Positions 1 through 10,795 of a stretch of 64,000 nucleotides of DNA are shown piece after piece. The stretch is from Strongylocentrotus purpuratus (lineage: Eukaryota > Echinodermata > Echinoidea > Camarodonta > Strongylocentrotidae): positions 33,038,445 through 33,102,444 of the forward strand of contig NW_022145603.1 of assembly GCF_000002235.5 (NCBI RefSeq), given 5' to 3'. The notes beneath the pieces were generated by a model, which saw only the letters and a list, made by a program, of their open reading frames with translations, was not told the DNA's origin and searched no databases. A program made the position numbers and the translations under genes. Each line of letters opens with the position of its first letter. Within the stretch, counting starts at the first letter, position 1.

Positions 1-537
1 TTATCATGGTCTCATTTTCTTTCTGTGTATACCCGACATGTCAAATTAAGCAATGCTATAGCTACTTGATTTTTAAACTTTTATACAGTGTGAAACAAAT
101 GATCATCAATTGGTTATTTTCACTGTCAAATCAGTATATCTTTTTTTTCCGAATTGTACATAATTTGTTGTACACGGGAAAGGGCGATAGCTCTTTCTCA
201 GAATTGTCATTTCAGTTTTTTTTTAAAGCGTGTTTTAAGAATATTTCTATGTTTTTCTTCAAGTGTTGACATTATATTTAATTTAAACAAGTATCTGTAT
301 CTTTCTAGTTATCCGTCTAGTGCTAACATATGGTGTGTTAGTTCTCTACACATACTTAGGGATTTCAAGGTGTAAATTCTCTTTCATATCCAATTCATAA
401 TGCTTTACATCTTAATGTATGAATTCCTACAAAAGTACATAATTACATAGATCATGTCATGGAAGTCAAGATTGATATGCTGTAAAAACAAATTATCATA
501 TTCTAAATAAAAGCATAGTAAAAGTATTCCCTTGTGA
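1..537. repeat. Tail end of a third duplicated ankyrin-gene unit (unit C)
   Basis: This stretch aligns by eye, in the same orientation, with 11,290-11,850 and with about 29,770-30,110. Shared landmarks are the TTTTCTTTCTGT block, the GAATTGTACATA block at about 153, the ACGGGAAAGGGCGATAGC block and the ATGGAAGTCAAGATTGATAT block near 460. It carries no recognisable gene. It reads as the 3'-flanking remainder of another ankyrin-type gene unit lying to the left of the window. The homology stops at about 538, where hAT-like element sequence begins. Confidence 0.7.
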
Positions 538-1500
538 TCAGTGGCGTAATGAGCAAAAACGTTTGGGGGGGCTGACAAAAAAATAATCCGAATCACCCCC
601 ACTCTAACATGCAGGCCCCGCTGAACGTTTCTCAAAGGGGGGGGTCTAGGCTCGGCGGGGTTCAAGGGGCGAAGCCCCCGAAGCTCAAAGGGTATGGGCA
701 TCAGTGGCGGATCCAGGAATTTCTTACCAGGGGGGGGGGGACAAAATGGCATGGGGTGAAATATATGTAAAACGATGAAGCGACAGAACGAGGCTTTAAT
801 GGCGAGGGAGCGGAGCGACCAAGCAGGTGTGGGTCTGGGAGGGGGTTCTCGCCCCCTCCCAGAGTAAGAAGCATTTGCAATTTTAGAACCAAATTAGACG
901 CATTTTCAGGCACTTCCTGGAAAAAAGAGGCCTTCTGATTGGTTAAAAGTTAGAGAAAAGTGATCTGTCACGTCGGGAAACGTTGTATAAATTATGCTTT
1001 GATGCCGCACAATGCACAAAGCAGTGGTCGAGCCACCAATATTTACCGACAAATATAAAAATGCCAATGTCCAAATGTTTACAAATTTAACCCTGTAAAC
1101 CCGGGGCCAGGAACTAAGTTATGTTTCAGTTTTTCCCCTCCCCCTCCCCTTGTCTGAATTCAGTCCCCCCCCCCCCCCCTACCGCGCTAAGCGCGGAAGC
1201 TTTGACGTTTCAATACATTATTACTCTTAATCCTTGTCTGAATTCATTTTCGCTCATCCCGCGCGAAGCGCTGAAGCTTTCACGTTTCATTAAATTATTA
1301 GAGAAAGAAGACGATTTGTTGTATCGTGTTCTTCTCTGAATTCAGTTTCAATACATTATTACTCTTAATCCTTGTCTGAATTCTTGTTTCGCCCCTCCCA
1401 CGCGAAGCACGGAAGCTATGACGTTTCATTTAAATCATTGCATTTTCCCCCAGTCCCCAACAGGAAAAAAATCCTCTGTAGGGCCATGTATTATGGTTCA
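538..1500. mobile_element. hAT-like element ends with internal GC-hairpin satellite
   Basis: Two element starts abut here: CAGTGGCGTAATGAGC at 540 and CAGTGGCGGATCCAGGA at 702. CAGTGGCG is a common start of hAT terminal inverted repeats in marine invertebrates. The second start and the tail near 1440-1490 (CCCCAGTCCCCAACAGGAA then CTCTGTAGGGCCA) recur as a pair at 20,349 and 20,680-20,720, so 702-1495 is a longer copy of the same family. No transposase frame is seen. Poly-G and poly-C tracts are frequent. Assignment to hAT rests on the terminal sequence only. Confidence 0.45.
1125..1440 (+). repeat. GC-hairpin satellite, short array (about 3 units)
   Basis: Units contain CCGCGCTAAGCGCGGAAGCT or a close variant, then a TGACGTTTCA block, an A/T-rich spacer and CTTGTCTGAATTCAG. 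The same unit forms a longer array at 30,360-31,225. The GC core is a perfect inverted repeat (CCGCGC and GCGCGG around a 3-nt loop). Confidence 0.75.
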
Positions 1501-1850
1501 AGGGATGCCCACATAGAAGATTTTTGTTAACAACCAATTAAACAAAAGTTGTTATATCTTTGTGCTAACAGCTGAAATTTTCAATAGTGGTACATTTCAT
1601 AAATATTTAGTCATATAAAGGAATACTATAATAGAATGAATGTTTATAGGCTAAATTGTGGTGAAGGCAAACTTGTTTCGCTTTGAATGACTACTGCATA
1701 TATTGTATATCCAGTGTGCACAATGTGGCACCGGTATCGTTTGTATAATGATTTTGCCATTTGGGAAAACTTAATAAGTAGTACGAATTCGATGAGTAAT
1801 CACTATCTATATATTGTAAGAATGGTAATTTACACCTATTTTTATGGACC
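1501..1850. other. Unannotated A/T-rich stretch
   Basis: No coding frame with a recognisable domain, RNA gene or repeat was seen here. Confidence 0.5.
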
Positions 1851-1851
1851 T

Positions 1852-2165
1852 ACACCCCTGGACAACCACCCCGGACAACCATCCCTAGGATAACCAGCCT
1901 CTCGGACAACTATCCCCTAGGACAACTACCCCCTAGGCAACCACCCTCTAGGACGACTACCCCTAGGACAACTACCCCCGGACAACTATTCCTAGACAAC
2001 TACTCCCTAGGACAACTACCCCCTAGACAACTACCCCAGACAAATACCCCCTAGGACAACTACCCCGGACAACTACCCCCCTAACAACTATCCCAGGGGG
2101 TAGTTGGCTGGGGTTAGTTGTCCGGGGGTAGTTGTTCGGGGTAGTTCTCCTAGAGGGTGGTTATC
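1852..2165. repeat. CCTAGGACAACTACCCC minisatellite with an inverted distal arm
   Basis: From 1855 to about 2090 a unit of 14-20 bases, consensus CCCTAGGACAACTACCCC, is repeated about 14 times with variable C-run length. From about 2095 to 2165 the reverse complement of the unit follows (GGGGTAGTTGTCCGGGGGTAG and related). The block can therefore fold back on itself. No coding capacity. Confidence 0.85.
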
Positions 2166-2290
2166 CACTAGTACTATCTACACAGTGCAACGCATTTTCA
2201 CTGAAGATAGAAGTATTATCTACATAGTGCAACGCACTCTAATTGTATACGTTGCGTATTGTTCTCCTCTTTAAGAGCTTTTAGTGTTTA
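2166..2290. repeat. Dispersed repeat with ACTATCTACACAGTGCAACGC motif pair
   Basis: Two tandem copies of a roughly 55-bp motif (CTATCTACACAGTGCAACGC, then TTTTCACTGAAGATAGA) lie here. The same pair is present at about 13,950-14,035. In both places a foldback element follows, about 130 bp downstream here and about 560 bp downstream at the second site. Confidence 0.6.
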
Positions 2291-2404
2291 CGCAAACTTT
2301 GGTCACAAGTACCACCATACTGCAGACACTGTACGTTTCGTACACCGTTTGCTAGCTGTTAATTGATGACTTGTTGCTCTTAAATGACGGAAGAAGCGAA
2401 ATGT

Positions 2405-2605
2405 TTCCGATGTGGAATATAAAGCAAATAATCACCTCTTGGCTTCAGGCGATGGCAAACTATCACTTTCTCGGCGATCTGAATGTATACGCTATCTTTC
2501 CTTAGCTTCGCTTCGAAACGATAGCTACATCAAGATCGCCTCGGAAGTAATAGTTTGTCCCATCACCTTCACCAACGGTGATTATTTGCTTAATATATCC
2601 CTTTG
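2405..2605. mobile_element. Foldback element, copy 1
   Basis: AAGCAAATAATCACC (2422-2436) is matched by its exact reverse complement GGTGATTATTTGCTT (2577-2591). The arms continue inward with imperfect pairing over about 80 bases (GGCGAT, CAAACTAT, GGCGATCT, GCTATC). The loop is near TTAGCTTCGCTTCG. A second copy at 14,590-14,775 lies at the 3' end of a LINE fragment, so the foldback may be a LINE 3'-terminal structure or an independent MITE. Confidence 0.75.
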
Positions 2606-2639
2606 CAAGTTATTAACCAAACCGTGGCAAACTTAAATA

Positions 2640-3184
2640 GGCCTATCTTGAATGTTTAATTTGTGTTGGTCCTTTTCCATACCACCTCAAGGAAAGTAAA
2701 GGGAAATACAAATTCAATCCAGATAACTTACTATTAGGAGTAAGCAGGTCTTTTTTAAATGTTCACTTAGAACGTAGTACATAACATAATACAATGAAAC
2801 ATAATGTTTACATTTTTCCAAGTTCATGAGTCAGCAGGATGAGATTACTCAGTTTTCTGTTACAAGCTGATGGACTGATTGATTTTTTCAAGTAGTCTTT
2901 CGGAGTTCAGAATGAAGCATGAATACATGTAGAGAAAATTTAGGATATTTAAACATGCATTATGTGTGTGAGTGGGCGCGTATAAAGTACACGTATATGT
3001 ATGTATGAAAACTAGTCTTAGAAGGCAGACGCCGTTATGCAAACCTAAAATGAATTGTGCCTCTAATCTATGCATGATAATTGTGAATGAACATTCTATT
3101 TTAAATACAGAATGTTAAAGAGATTTTCAGTTAGTATTTACACATATGTTGACGTTTATTGGGGAAATGCAAGAAGCTGCAATC
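2640..3184. other. Unannotated stretch
   Basis: A/T-rich; no gene, RNA or repeat structure recognised. Confidence 0.5.
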
Positions 3185-3690
3185 CAATGGGGTAAGCTCC
3201 AAAATAAAAGGAATTGTCAGTAAATATCGTTGCGACTAGCTGGTTTCGGCTCATTCTAAATAGTCAACCATGCATATCTTCTCTTTTCGTTTGTACTTTT
3301 GAATTACATTCCATCAAAGCCTAGATGAGGTCATTGTGACGTACTATCATGAATATGTTCTAAAAAAACAACACCGGTTTCTCACAAAAGTATCCGCCAT
3401 TTTATCCATTATTGTTCCATCGATTAGTATGATTGGGAGGCTGTTAGCACACAAAATTGAATTATTTAGCTTTTACATTTGTGTATTAAATATACCATCA
3501 AACACAAGGAAAATTCTTCGGATAAAAAGCAGAGAGCTAAGTTTTAAGAAGAATTCCTGTATCTTAGAACATCTTCATACACTTATTTGTCAAGTGATTG
3601 GACAATCTACAATTTCATTTTGAGGCGACAGACCTTTGATGTTATATTTGGATGGACCGTAGAACGTTGGTTATGTGAAGGAAATCAGAC
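3185..3690 (+). repeat. Duplicated upstream block of the ankyrin-Death gene (unit A)
   Basis: It aligns collinearly with 24,070-24,545. Shared blocks include AGCTGGTTTCGGCTCATT, AAATAGTCAACCATGC, AAGCCTAGAT and GAAATCAGAC. It marks the left part of the duplicated unit. In unit B the homology stops at about 24,545 and joins directly to the middle of an ANK repeat. Confidence 0.8.
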
Positions 3691-3974
3691 TTGGAGATTG
3701 TAGATATCAAACTTGTACTGACAGCGCCAGGACTGTCCGAGACGGGTTCTTTAATCATAACATTTGAATTATGCTCGCAAGTATTTCTTTAATAAATTGA
3801 AATCATTTATCTGCCGTAGTTTCCAATGCATGATCATTAGTAGGCTTCGAATAGTTTAAACCTGCAGATTAAAACGGAAAGATATTCGCCTCTCAACCTG
3901 TAGAGCGGAACTTCATTGACGTATTTAGTCTCTTCCAAGAACGATTTACAGAACGCAAAGGTGACTGAATTGAC

Positions 3975-4053
3975 AAACACGATATATAAGGTCTAGAACG
4001 AAAAAGTATCTATAAGATTTGCTTCTCAATTGGGTCCACAGACAAAGCAAAAC
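3975..4053 (+). promoter_or_regulatory. Putative TATA-box core promoter and short 5' UTR
   Basis: GATATATAAGG lies at 3981-3991, about 65-70 bases before the predicted ATG at 4054. That places a start site near 4010-4020 and a 5' UTR of about 40 bases. No upstream exon is needed to explain the reading frame. The corresponding region is absent from the unit B pseudogene. Confidence 0.45.
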
Positions 4054-4984
4054 ATGGCTGGAAGATCAGCAAATGAACGTGTTGAGGTCAATAAAGCCTT
4101 TCGTACGGCAGCTTCAGAAGGTCATCTTGATTTAGTCAAGTTTTGTGTTGGTAAAGGCGCACAGATTGAGAAGCCTAATGAAGATTTTGGTGCGACGGCT
4201 CTCCTCTTAGCATCATCTCAAGGTCATCTTGATGTAGTTAAGTACCTCGTTGGACAAGGAGCACAGATTGACACGTGTGATAATACGTATGGTGAGACAC
4301 CTCTTCACTCTGCATCAGGCAATGGTTACCTTGATGTAGTTCGGTATCTCGTTAGTCAAGGAGCACCGGTAGAGACGTTTACTACACATGGTGAGACCCC
4401 ACTTATTGTTGCATCATTTAAGGGTCGTCTTGACATTGTTGAGTACCTCTTTAGTCAAGGAGCAAATATAGAGGCGGGCAATAATAATGGTTCGACACCA
4501 CTTATCGCTGCATCACAGAAAAGTCATCTTGATGTAATTAAGTTTCTCATTTCTAATGGAGCACATATTGATAAGCCTGACAAAGATGGTAGGACAGCTC
4601 TTCTAACTGCGTCACTTCATGGTTATCTTGACGTAGTTGAGTATCTCGTGGGTCAAGGAGCACAGTTAGAGCAGGAAGATAATGGTGGTGTAAGACTTCT
4701 TCACTTTGCATCACAAAGTGGAAATCTTGGTTTAGTTCAGTACCTCGTTGGTCAAGGAGCAGAGGTAGAGAGGGGAGATAATGAGGGTCAAACACCTCTT
4801 TACATTGCATCAAGCAATGGACATCTTGATGTAGTTCAGTACCTCGTTGGTCAAGGAGCACAGATAGAAAGGTGCAATATTTTTGGTAACACTCCACTTA
4901 TTGTTGCATCACACTTTGGTCATCTTGATGTAGTTCGGTTTCTCAAGCGTGAACAAGCACAGAGGAAAGAGGCATCTCCTGAAG
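4054..4984 (+). CDS. Ankyrin-repeat/Death-domain protein, exon 1 (nine ANK repeats)
   Basis: The start is ATG 4054 in good context (A at -3, G at +4), giving MAGRSANERVEVN. The exon then encodes nine consecutive 33-residue ankyrin repeats at about residues 13-310, each with the GxTPLxxAS..GHLDVVxYLVxxGA pattern. Weak repeats are the first (NKAFRTAASEGH) and the seventh (GVRLLHFASQSGN). The frame reaches CCT GAA G and then a donor GTATGA at 4985 (phase 1). It joins the exon at 7950, so E-G|AT-A gives EASPEDAEKV with the frame kept. The total product is 398 residues. ANK repeats bind proteins and Death domains recruit signalling partners, so a cytosolic adaptor in an apoptosis or NF-kB-type pathway is a reasonable inference; partners are unknown. 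The architecture resembles the ANKDD family. The gene is uninterrupted, unlike the paralogue at 24,546-27,580. Confidence 0.85.
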
Positions 4985-5696
4985 GTATGATTCGCATTTT
5001 AACAGTGATCATGGGCGGCTATATCATGTCAAAAATCGATGTATTTATAGAGACAGAGCCGTCATAATACTCTAGTTTTAAGTGGTATTTATCCCATATA
5101 TTTGTTTAAAGATATTGGTTAAAATTTCCCCATATAAATTAATACGATGTAATTTTTGTCTTTAATTGTTTAAATGGTGAACTATTGACCCCGCCTCACG
5201 CAGATTGTAGAACCATATTCAGCAAATTTTCCTGATCATATAACTGAACGAATTTCAATCAAAATAAATTGTGTATTGCCGATTGATCAAATGCCACTTG
5301 GTTTCGGACAATCATCGTGCTAGTCAATTATCCGACAGGGCCCATAGCCACTTGTTAAGATGGCCACTTCGTCAAATCTAAATTATTTGCCCTTTGGTCC
5401 AATACACATTTGGTTCAAATACATTTTTTCGATTATCAAGTGTTCTAAACCGAATTAGTCCAGTTCCAATTTGGTCCAAGCATTATGTTCCCGTTTGTCT
5501 ATTATTTCATTTGGTATATTTTATTTCCGTCTAATCCCATTTCGTCAAAAAACAGGAATGGGGATGGGTAGGTCAATATGCCAAATAATCAACATTTTCA
5601 AACAATACATTCTGGGCCCTGTTTGTTCAAACTTGCTATCAATATCAAATGCTAAATTTGTATGGCAATTTTGCTCTCAGCCAATCAAATAAATGT

Positions 5697-7015
5697 AGTG
5701 AGTTTGAACGTCGTTACTGATGACATTGTTAAACAGGAAGGTACACAATGTGTAGTACGCCTAAATTACAGACTAAAAAGTAGTCTAAAAACACAGAGTT
5801 TATAAATGACAAGATATCTGAAGGTAGTAGAGAATACATTTTAATACAATTTTGAATGTATAATTTTGGCAGTAAAGTCTAGATTTTGTATGGATTTTAC
5901 GCTAGGTAAAAAAAGAAGAAGATGGTTTTGTGTTTTTTTCTCAAAAATTAAAGCACAATCAATAGGATCAGTGCACAAGAGTAATCGCCATATCGTATTG
6001 AGAGAGAACGTTGTGACACGCGCACACGTGCGCACTCAAGGTTCAAGTCATGGAACTCTGAAGTAGTTCCCTTCCATATTTCCGTATGTCGGAGGAAACT
6101 ATTTTGAGCTTCATGAATTGAGCTTTGATCGAGTACGTGTTCGCGTGTCACAAATACCTCTCTCAGTGCACTATGGCGTAACTTTGTTGTAGATTATCAT
6201 TTGGATTGTTCAATGTGTTTCTATATCAAAATAAATTGCCGTCAGGAATTATCTGATCGAATGGATATCGGACTCAGATAATAATCAGGGGGGTGCATCC
6301 AAACTAGCACATGCACCACACACACAAAGAGAGATATAAAAGACGTAATAATAGTTGTTTTGTTGGTTAAAGCGCCATGACGCTAATGATTATTGGAAAA
6401 AGTGGTTAATGGAGAAACAAATTGTTGGACGTAAAGATTTTAGACAATATGACAATTGAACCAGATGGTAATTTACAGCTATTTTTCTGTGTACATAGGT
6501 TCTGCAAGTGTTTCAGAGGCGTCAACCGCGATGGGATCGATGAGTTTGAACGTCTTTACTGATAACGTTTTTAACCCGGAAGGTACGAAATCTGCAATAC
6601 GCCTAATTGATTTATCGACTAAAAATAGTCTAAAAACATGAGATTTTTAATAACAAGATATGTGAAGGTTAAGATGAGTTTTGTAATACAATTTTAAATG
6701 TATAGTTTGTGCAGTAAAGGCTATATTTGGTATGAGTTTTACGCTGATCAAAACAACTAAAACAGTTTGTTTCGTTCCCATCCTTAAAGCAAAATCAATA
6801 TGATCACTGCATTATAGTTATTGTCATTGTGTACTGGGAGAGACAGTTGAGAAACGCGCACACGTACTCGATCAAAGCTCAATTCAGCGAGCTCCAAATA
6901 CTTCCCTCTCACAAACAATTATATGGAAGGGAACTACTTCTGCGTTTTATGACTTGAACATTGAGTGCGTACGCGTGCGCGTGTCACAACTACATCTCTC
7001 AATACGCTATGATAA
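5697..7015. repeat. Intronic direct duplication carrying an inverted hairpin MITE
   Basis: The block 5697-6180 recurs at 6536-7015, about 840 bp apart. Shared segments include GAGTTTGAACGTC, GGAAGGTAC, AGTCTAAAAACA, TACAATTTT and TTTTACGCT. Each copy ends with a hairpin element of about 180 bp (5995-6175 and 6833-7012) whose ends are GAGAG...TTGTGACACGCGCACACGTG and its complement. The second hairpin element matches the first only after reverse complementation. Confidence 0.7.
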
Positions 7016-7020
7016 TCGCT

Positions 7021-7655
7021 TCAATTCCAATTCAATTCAATAATGGTTTATTATGTAATTTCAAAATACATGCATGATAATTGTCATTTTACATGAAAAG
7101 CAGCAGAAGCTGGATTATTCATGTGTACATGTTGACATAATAAAGTGACATGTTGCATTTTTAAATATTTACACGTTAAAAAGTTTGTTAAAAATACATT
7201 CAAAATAACATTACACGTTAAGAATAACAAAACAAAGTTTTATACTCTCGTTTAGAATGAATACATTGGATTTTAAGACTAAAGACGACTGAGGTGAAGA
7301 CTAGTACTGTGTTTGAAATTTAACACGTAGTTAAAAAAGCATTTAGTTATGGTTAATTAGATTGATCAAATATGGTAAAGGGCTGTTTTTGAAGCGATTG
7401 GTTTTGCATTTGAAATTATGATATGTAGGAGTCTGACGTAATGATATTCTAATTTCTTTTTTTGGAGGTAGCCAGTTCTGGCATGCTGGGTGAATTGCTA
7501 AAGATTTTGCAAATTTTATACACAGTACTAGTCTTCTTTCCTCAAGTGTACTTAAATTGCATACTTGACATGCATGTGAATATGACATAAAATTAGAGCC
7601 TAAAATAATTTTGCAAACCCTCCGTTGTATTCTTTCGAGGCTGTTTTTCTTCGTC
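7021..7655 (-). mobile_element. LINE reverse-transcriptase C-terminal fragment with 3' tail
   Basis: Read on the minus strand, 7653 down to 7343 encodes the usual C-terminal tail of LINE ORF2 proteins: SLERIQRRVCKIILG, then LSTLEERRLVLCIKFAKS, then RFKNSPLPYLINL and a stop. About 100 codons are present, against roughly 900 or more in a full element, so it is strongly 5'-truncated. After the stop comes about 300 bases of A/T-rich 3' UTR and a GAATT-type tail (TTGAATTGAATTGGAATTG, minus strand, ending near 7021). It is antisense to the host gene and sits in its intron. Confidence 0.75.
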
Positions 7656-7949
7656 GTTCCATGATAAACATTTCGTTAAAGCCTTTAGTTTAATCACTGT
7701 CTTACAAAGTGATCAGCTCATTCAACTCGTGACATTATAATCAGTATGTAAGCTGTCTACTGAAAACTTTTCCTATTATAACTCTCTAAATAAATAAATT
7801 CCTCAAAAAACACTAATTCTAAATTAGGAAACAAACTTGTGCTATAATCCTTGTAAAAATTGCTTTAAATTTCAATGCATTCATATTTATTCGGTCATTA
7901 CGAGCTCTGATAATATTCTATTTAGTAAGTTTCCTTTATTTCATTGTAG

Positions 7950-8215
7950 ATGCAGAGAAGGTGACGAACGAACATATCAAGAACTTGTCAAAACTACTTG
8001 GTATAAATCATTTCGACCCGATTTGCGAAGCCTTTAACTTTGATCGCAACATTTCTCTGAACCTCCTAGACTCGAATGATTCCAATTACAATGCAACCTA
8101 CGAGCAACTACTGAGCGGGTGGAAATCGGGGAAGAAACTGAACGACCTGGACGAGTTACTGAAGGAATCAGGAATAAGATTAACATCGTCTTACAAAAAA
8201 AACAATCAACAGTAA
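7950..8215 (+). CDS. Ankyrin-repeat/Death-domain protein, exon 2 (Death domain and stop)
   Basis: The acceptor is TTTCATTGTAG at 7939-7949 and the first two bases complete the GAT codon begun in exon 1. The 87 residues fit a Death domain: VTNEHIKNLSKLLG (helix 1), then an FNFDRNISLNLLD segment, then YEQLLSGWKSGKKLNDLDEL (helices 4-5 with the typical LLxxW), and a final LLKESGIRL. The W of LLxGW and the helix-1 Leu pattern are kept. The usual Trp after helix 1 is replaced (LLGINHFDPI). The stop is TAA at 8213-8215. AATAAA at 8220-8225 is a very early candidate polyadenylation signal. This exon has no counterpart in unit B. Death-domain assignment is from pattern only; a profile search should confirm it. 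Confidence 0.75.
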
Positions 8216-10239
8216 AATCAATAAATGACTGCTTTATTTAAATTCATTCATGAATTTACTTGACAAACGAGTAACATGATCACAACTTCTTTCTAAAATT
8301 CAACCCAATGGCAATTTCAGAAGCCTAATGCATATCCTACTGTTCCTACATGAATCATGTTCGGACTGTGTAATACGTCATTTTAATGTTCACATATTTC
8401 TAGAGGTGATGGACGAGGCTATTGCAATTGGAATCATACATGAGTGTTTTTTTATGTGTTGAAAAGTAGTTTTTTAATGTCTGGAAATATGTGTTAATGT
8501 AATATTCAATTATTCTGCACTACGTTATTAAACGATGACTTTTGTCGAAACCAAACAAACAAGTTGATTTCTCGAAAGTAGTTGCGATTCTGTTATGTCT
8601 AGCATCCATACATTATCTCATATTCTTGCCGTTGTTATATACATGTATCTTATATAATTATGTTAGCTTTATGCGAATTCTGAATATGAATTTGATTTAT
8701 TTTCATACCTTCCTAACCTGTACATACCACTGGTGTTCAGAATACATATATGTATGAAAGTCAAAATGTATTATGGTGCAAAAACAAAGGAATATTTCGT
8801 AAACTTAGTATCGTTTACAAAATATTATAAATATAAATTTCTTGTGACTGAATTGTACATAGACTATACTGATTTGAGAAAGGGTTGATAATATACAATC
8901 AGAATTTATACTTAAGTTTATAAGGAATGTTCTAAGTTTTTTCTATTTTGATTATTTACATTGTATAAACACGCCTAGTGAGCATTGTGATAGATTTACA
9001 ACTGTCAATAGGGGCCTACCTAACAACGTTAACATGTAGACATATTTGGAAATAAAAATGTATTTGACTGTGAAAGCAAATGATCAATACAGTGCCTTAT
9101 TCACACAGTATTGTAAATGTCTTATCTGGTAACAGAATTGTACATAGACCATACAGACTATTCTAAAATGGTGTAGAAAGAAGGTATGTTAGTTTTAGTC
9201 AGATAATTATATCATTTTAAAGATTTTTTTTCTCTTTACGTTTTCACTTCAGTTATGTACCTTGTATATAGTTTCTATAGGCCTTTGCATTTACAGATTA
9301 TTTTGATGACAAACCGGTGATGAGTTTATTCCGTATCCATAGTTCCTAATTTCATTATGTCATTTTTTTGTACATATCTAACCATAGTTAATATTTCCAC
9401 GCATCAATATGTAACAAATGAAATCACATATGTACAGGGTGAGTCACAACAAAGAAATACAGATTCAATTCTATAAATAACACGACCGCAACTATTTAAG
9501 AAAATTCAACTCAAAGGGAATTTCAATACCCTATTGTATGTCCTATGGAAATCATGTTTACTTAATACTCATTGTCACGTTCGTACATCTGAATAGGTGA
9601 CGCACAAGGCTATTGAAATTGCCTTTGGTTAATATTTCTTAAGTAGTTGCTATCGTATTAAATATTGATGCACTCACAACATAATTATAGATTTGGCCGG
9701 GGATACACAAATAGTAGCCTGTCACATTTTCAATGAAATCACATGGACAGTTGAACAGTAGCATGGCCATTTGAGCTGCCAATGTTTTTAATGAAATGGA
9801 TGCTCAACCCAAGATTTATTTGAATGGTATTCATTACAATTGAATGCACTCACATAAAAATTATCAAAATAATTCGTGAAAATTATCACAAACTTGGGCA
9901 AATTCGATTTTGAAATGCTTTTTAAATTTGGCCAGTGCTCTGTCATCCATGATCGCATTTCGATGAGTAGCCTATCAATAAAGCAAGACATTATTATCAA
10001 CGGTAACCTTATGATATATTCCAGCAATTTTTCTTGATATTTATGATATTGGGGCTTGAATATGGATTTCCATCTCACTGACTCATATTGCCTTTGGAAA
10101 TCAAAGTTTAAAATGATTTAATAAAACGAATGACAATGTCTTTAAATATAATTTCTATGAATGAAGCGTTTAATATACAAAACGTATTGTAAACACTGTC
10201 TTATTTAATGAATTATATATTGATCTTAATCGAGATAAT

Positions 10240-10478
10240 GTGAAAATGTTTATTCAGAATTAATTTGTAAGTTTTTTAAAAGAGTGTTTTAAGCGTGGAG
10301 GTGTTGTGGTATAGTGGTGCATTCACTTGACTCTCAATCCGAGTGTTCGAATCCTAGCCGGCACTAACGTATTTTGGCTGGACATTGAAACACAAATTGC
10401 CATTCTGACAGGTATACTGCATTTATTCCGATGTGGCTTCTCTGGATAAAAGAGCAACCAATAATATTTGTTATCATT
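10240..10478 (+). mobile_element. tRNA-derived SINE-like insertion
   Basis: A tRNA-like head at about 10,298-10,364 has a box A-like TGGTATAGTGG and a box B-like GTTCGAATCC. It is followed by about 110 bases of tail. The matching position of unit B (29,280-29,300) lacks this block: B runs from GAGATATA straight to TTGAACCTG, while A has about 235 extra bases before TTAAACCTG. This supports an insertion after the A/B duplication. The exact ends are uncertain. Confidence 0.6.
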
Positions 10479-10603
10479 AAACCTGTTTCTATAAGCGTTT
10501 TGTTTATACAGTATCTACATTATATATGAATTATCTTCATATTTCTCAATTTATTAGCAACACTGGTTGGGTTCATTTTGTATCAATACAAAAATTCGTT
10601 TAC

Positions 10604-10795
10604 GGAGTCATGTTAGCTCAGCGGTAGAGCAGTGTACTCGTAACCGAGAGGTCCAGGTTTGAAGAGTCGATGCGCTTAAGCGCTATAGTAAGTCCTTCGG
10701 AGAGGAATTAAGGCCGTTGGTTTCCTTGTTGCTTGTTGGTTACTTACAAGAACACACGTGCTTTCTTAGCCGTCAGCTAAAAAAAAAATATATAT
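10604..10795 (+). mobile_element. tRNA-Thr-like SINE
   Basis: The head reads TTAGCTCAGCGGTAGAGCAG, which is box A of a tRNA. An anticodon-arm-like ACTCGTAACCGAG (loop with CGT) follows, then a degenerate box B AGGTTTGAAG. The tail ends in an A-run and (AT)n near 10,780-10,800. The related element at 20,832-21,020 shares the head and the ACACGTGCTTT tail. It is absent from the matching site in unit B (29,430-29,455). Confidence 0.7.

Larger units (their letters stand above)
4985..7949 (+). other. Intron of the ankyrin-Death gene
   Basis: Bounded by the donor AAG|GTATGA and the acceptor TTTCATTGTAG|AT. It contains an 840-bp-period duplication (5697-7015) and an antisense LINE fragment (7021-7655). 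The part at 5068-5690 shows nothing recognisable. Confidence 0.75.
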
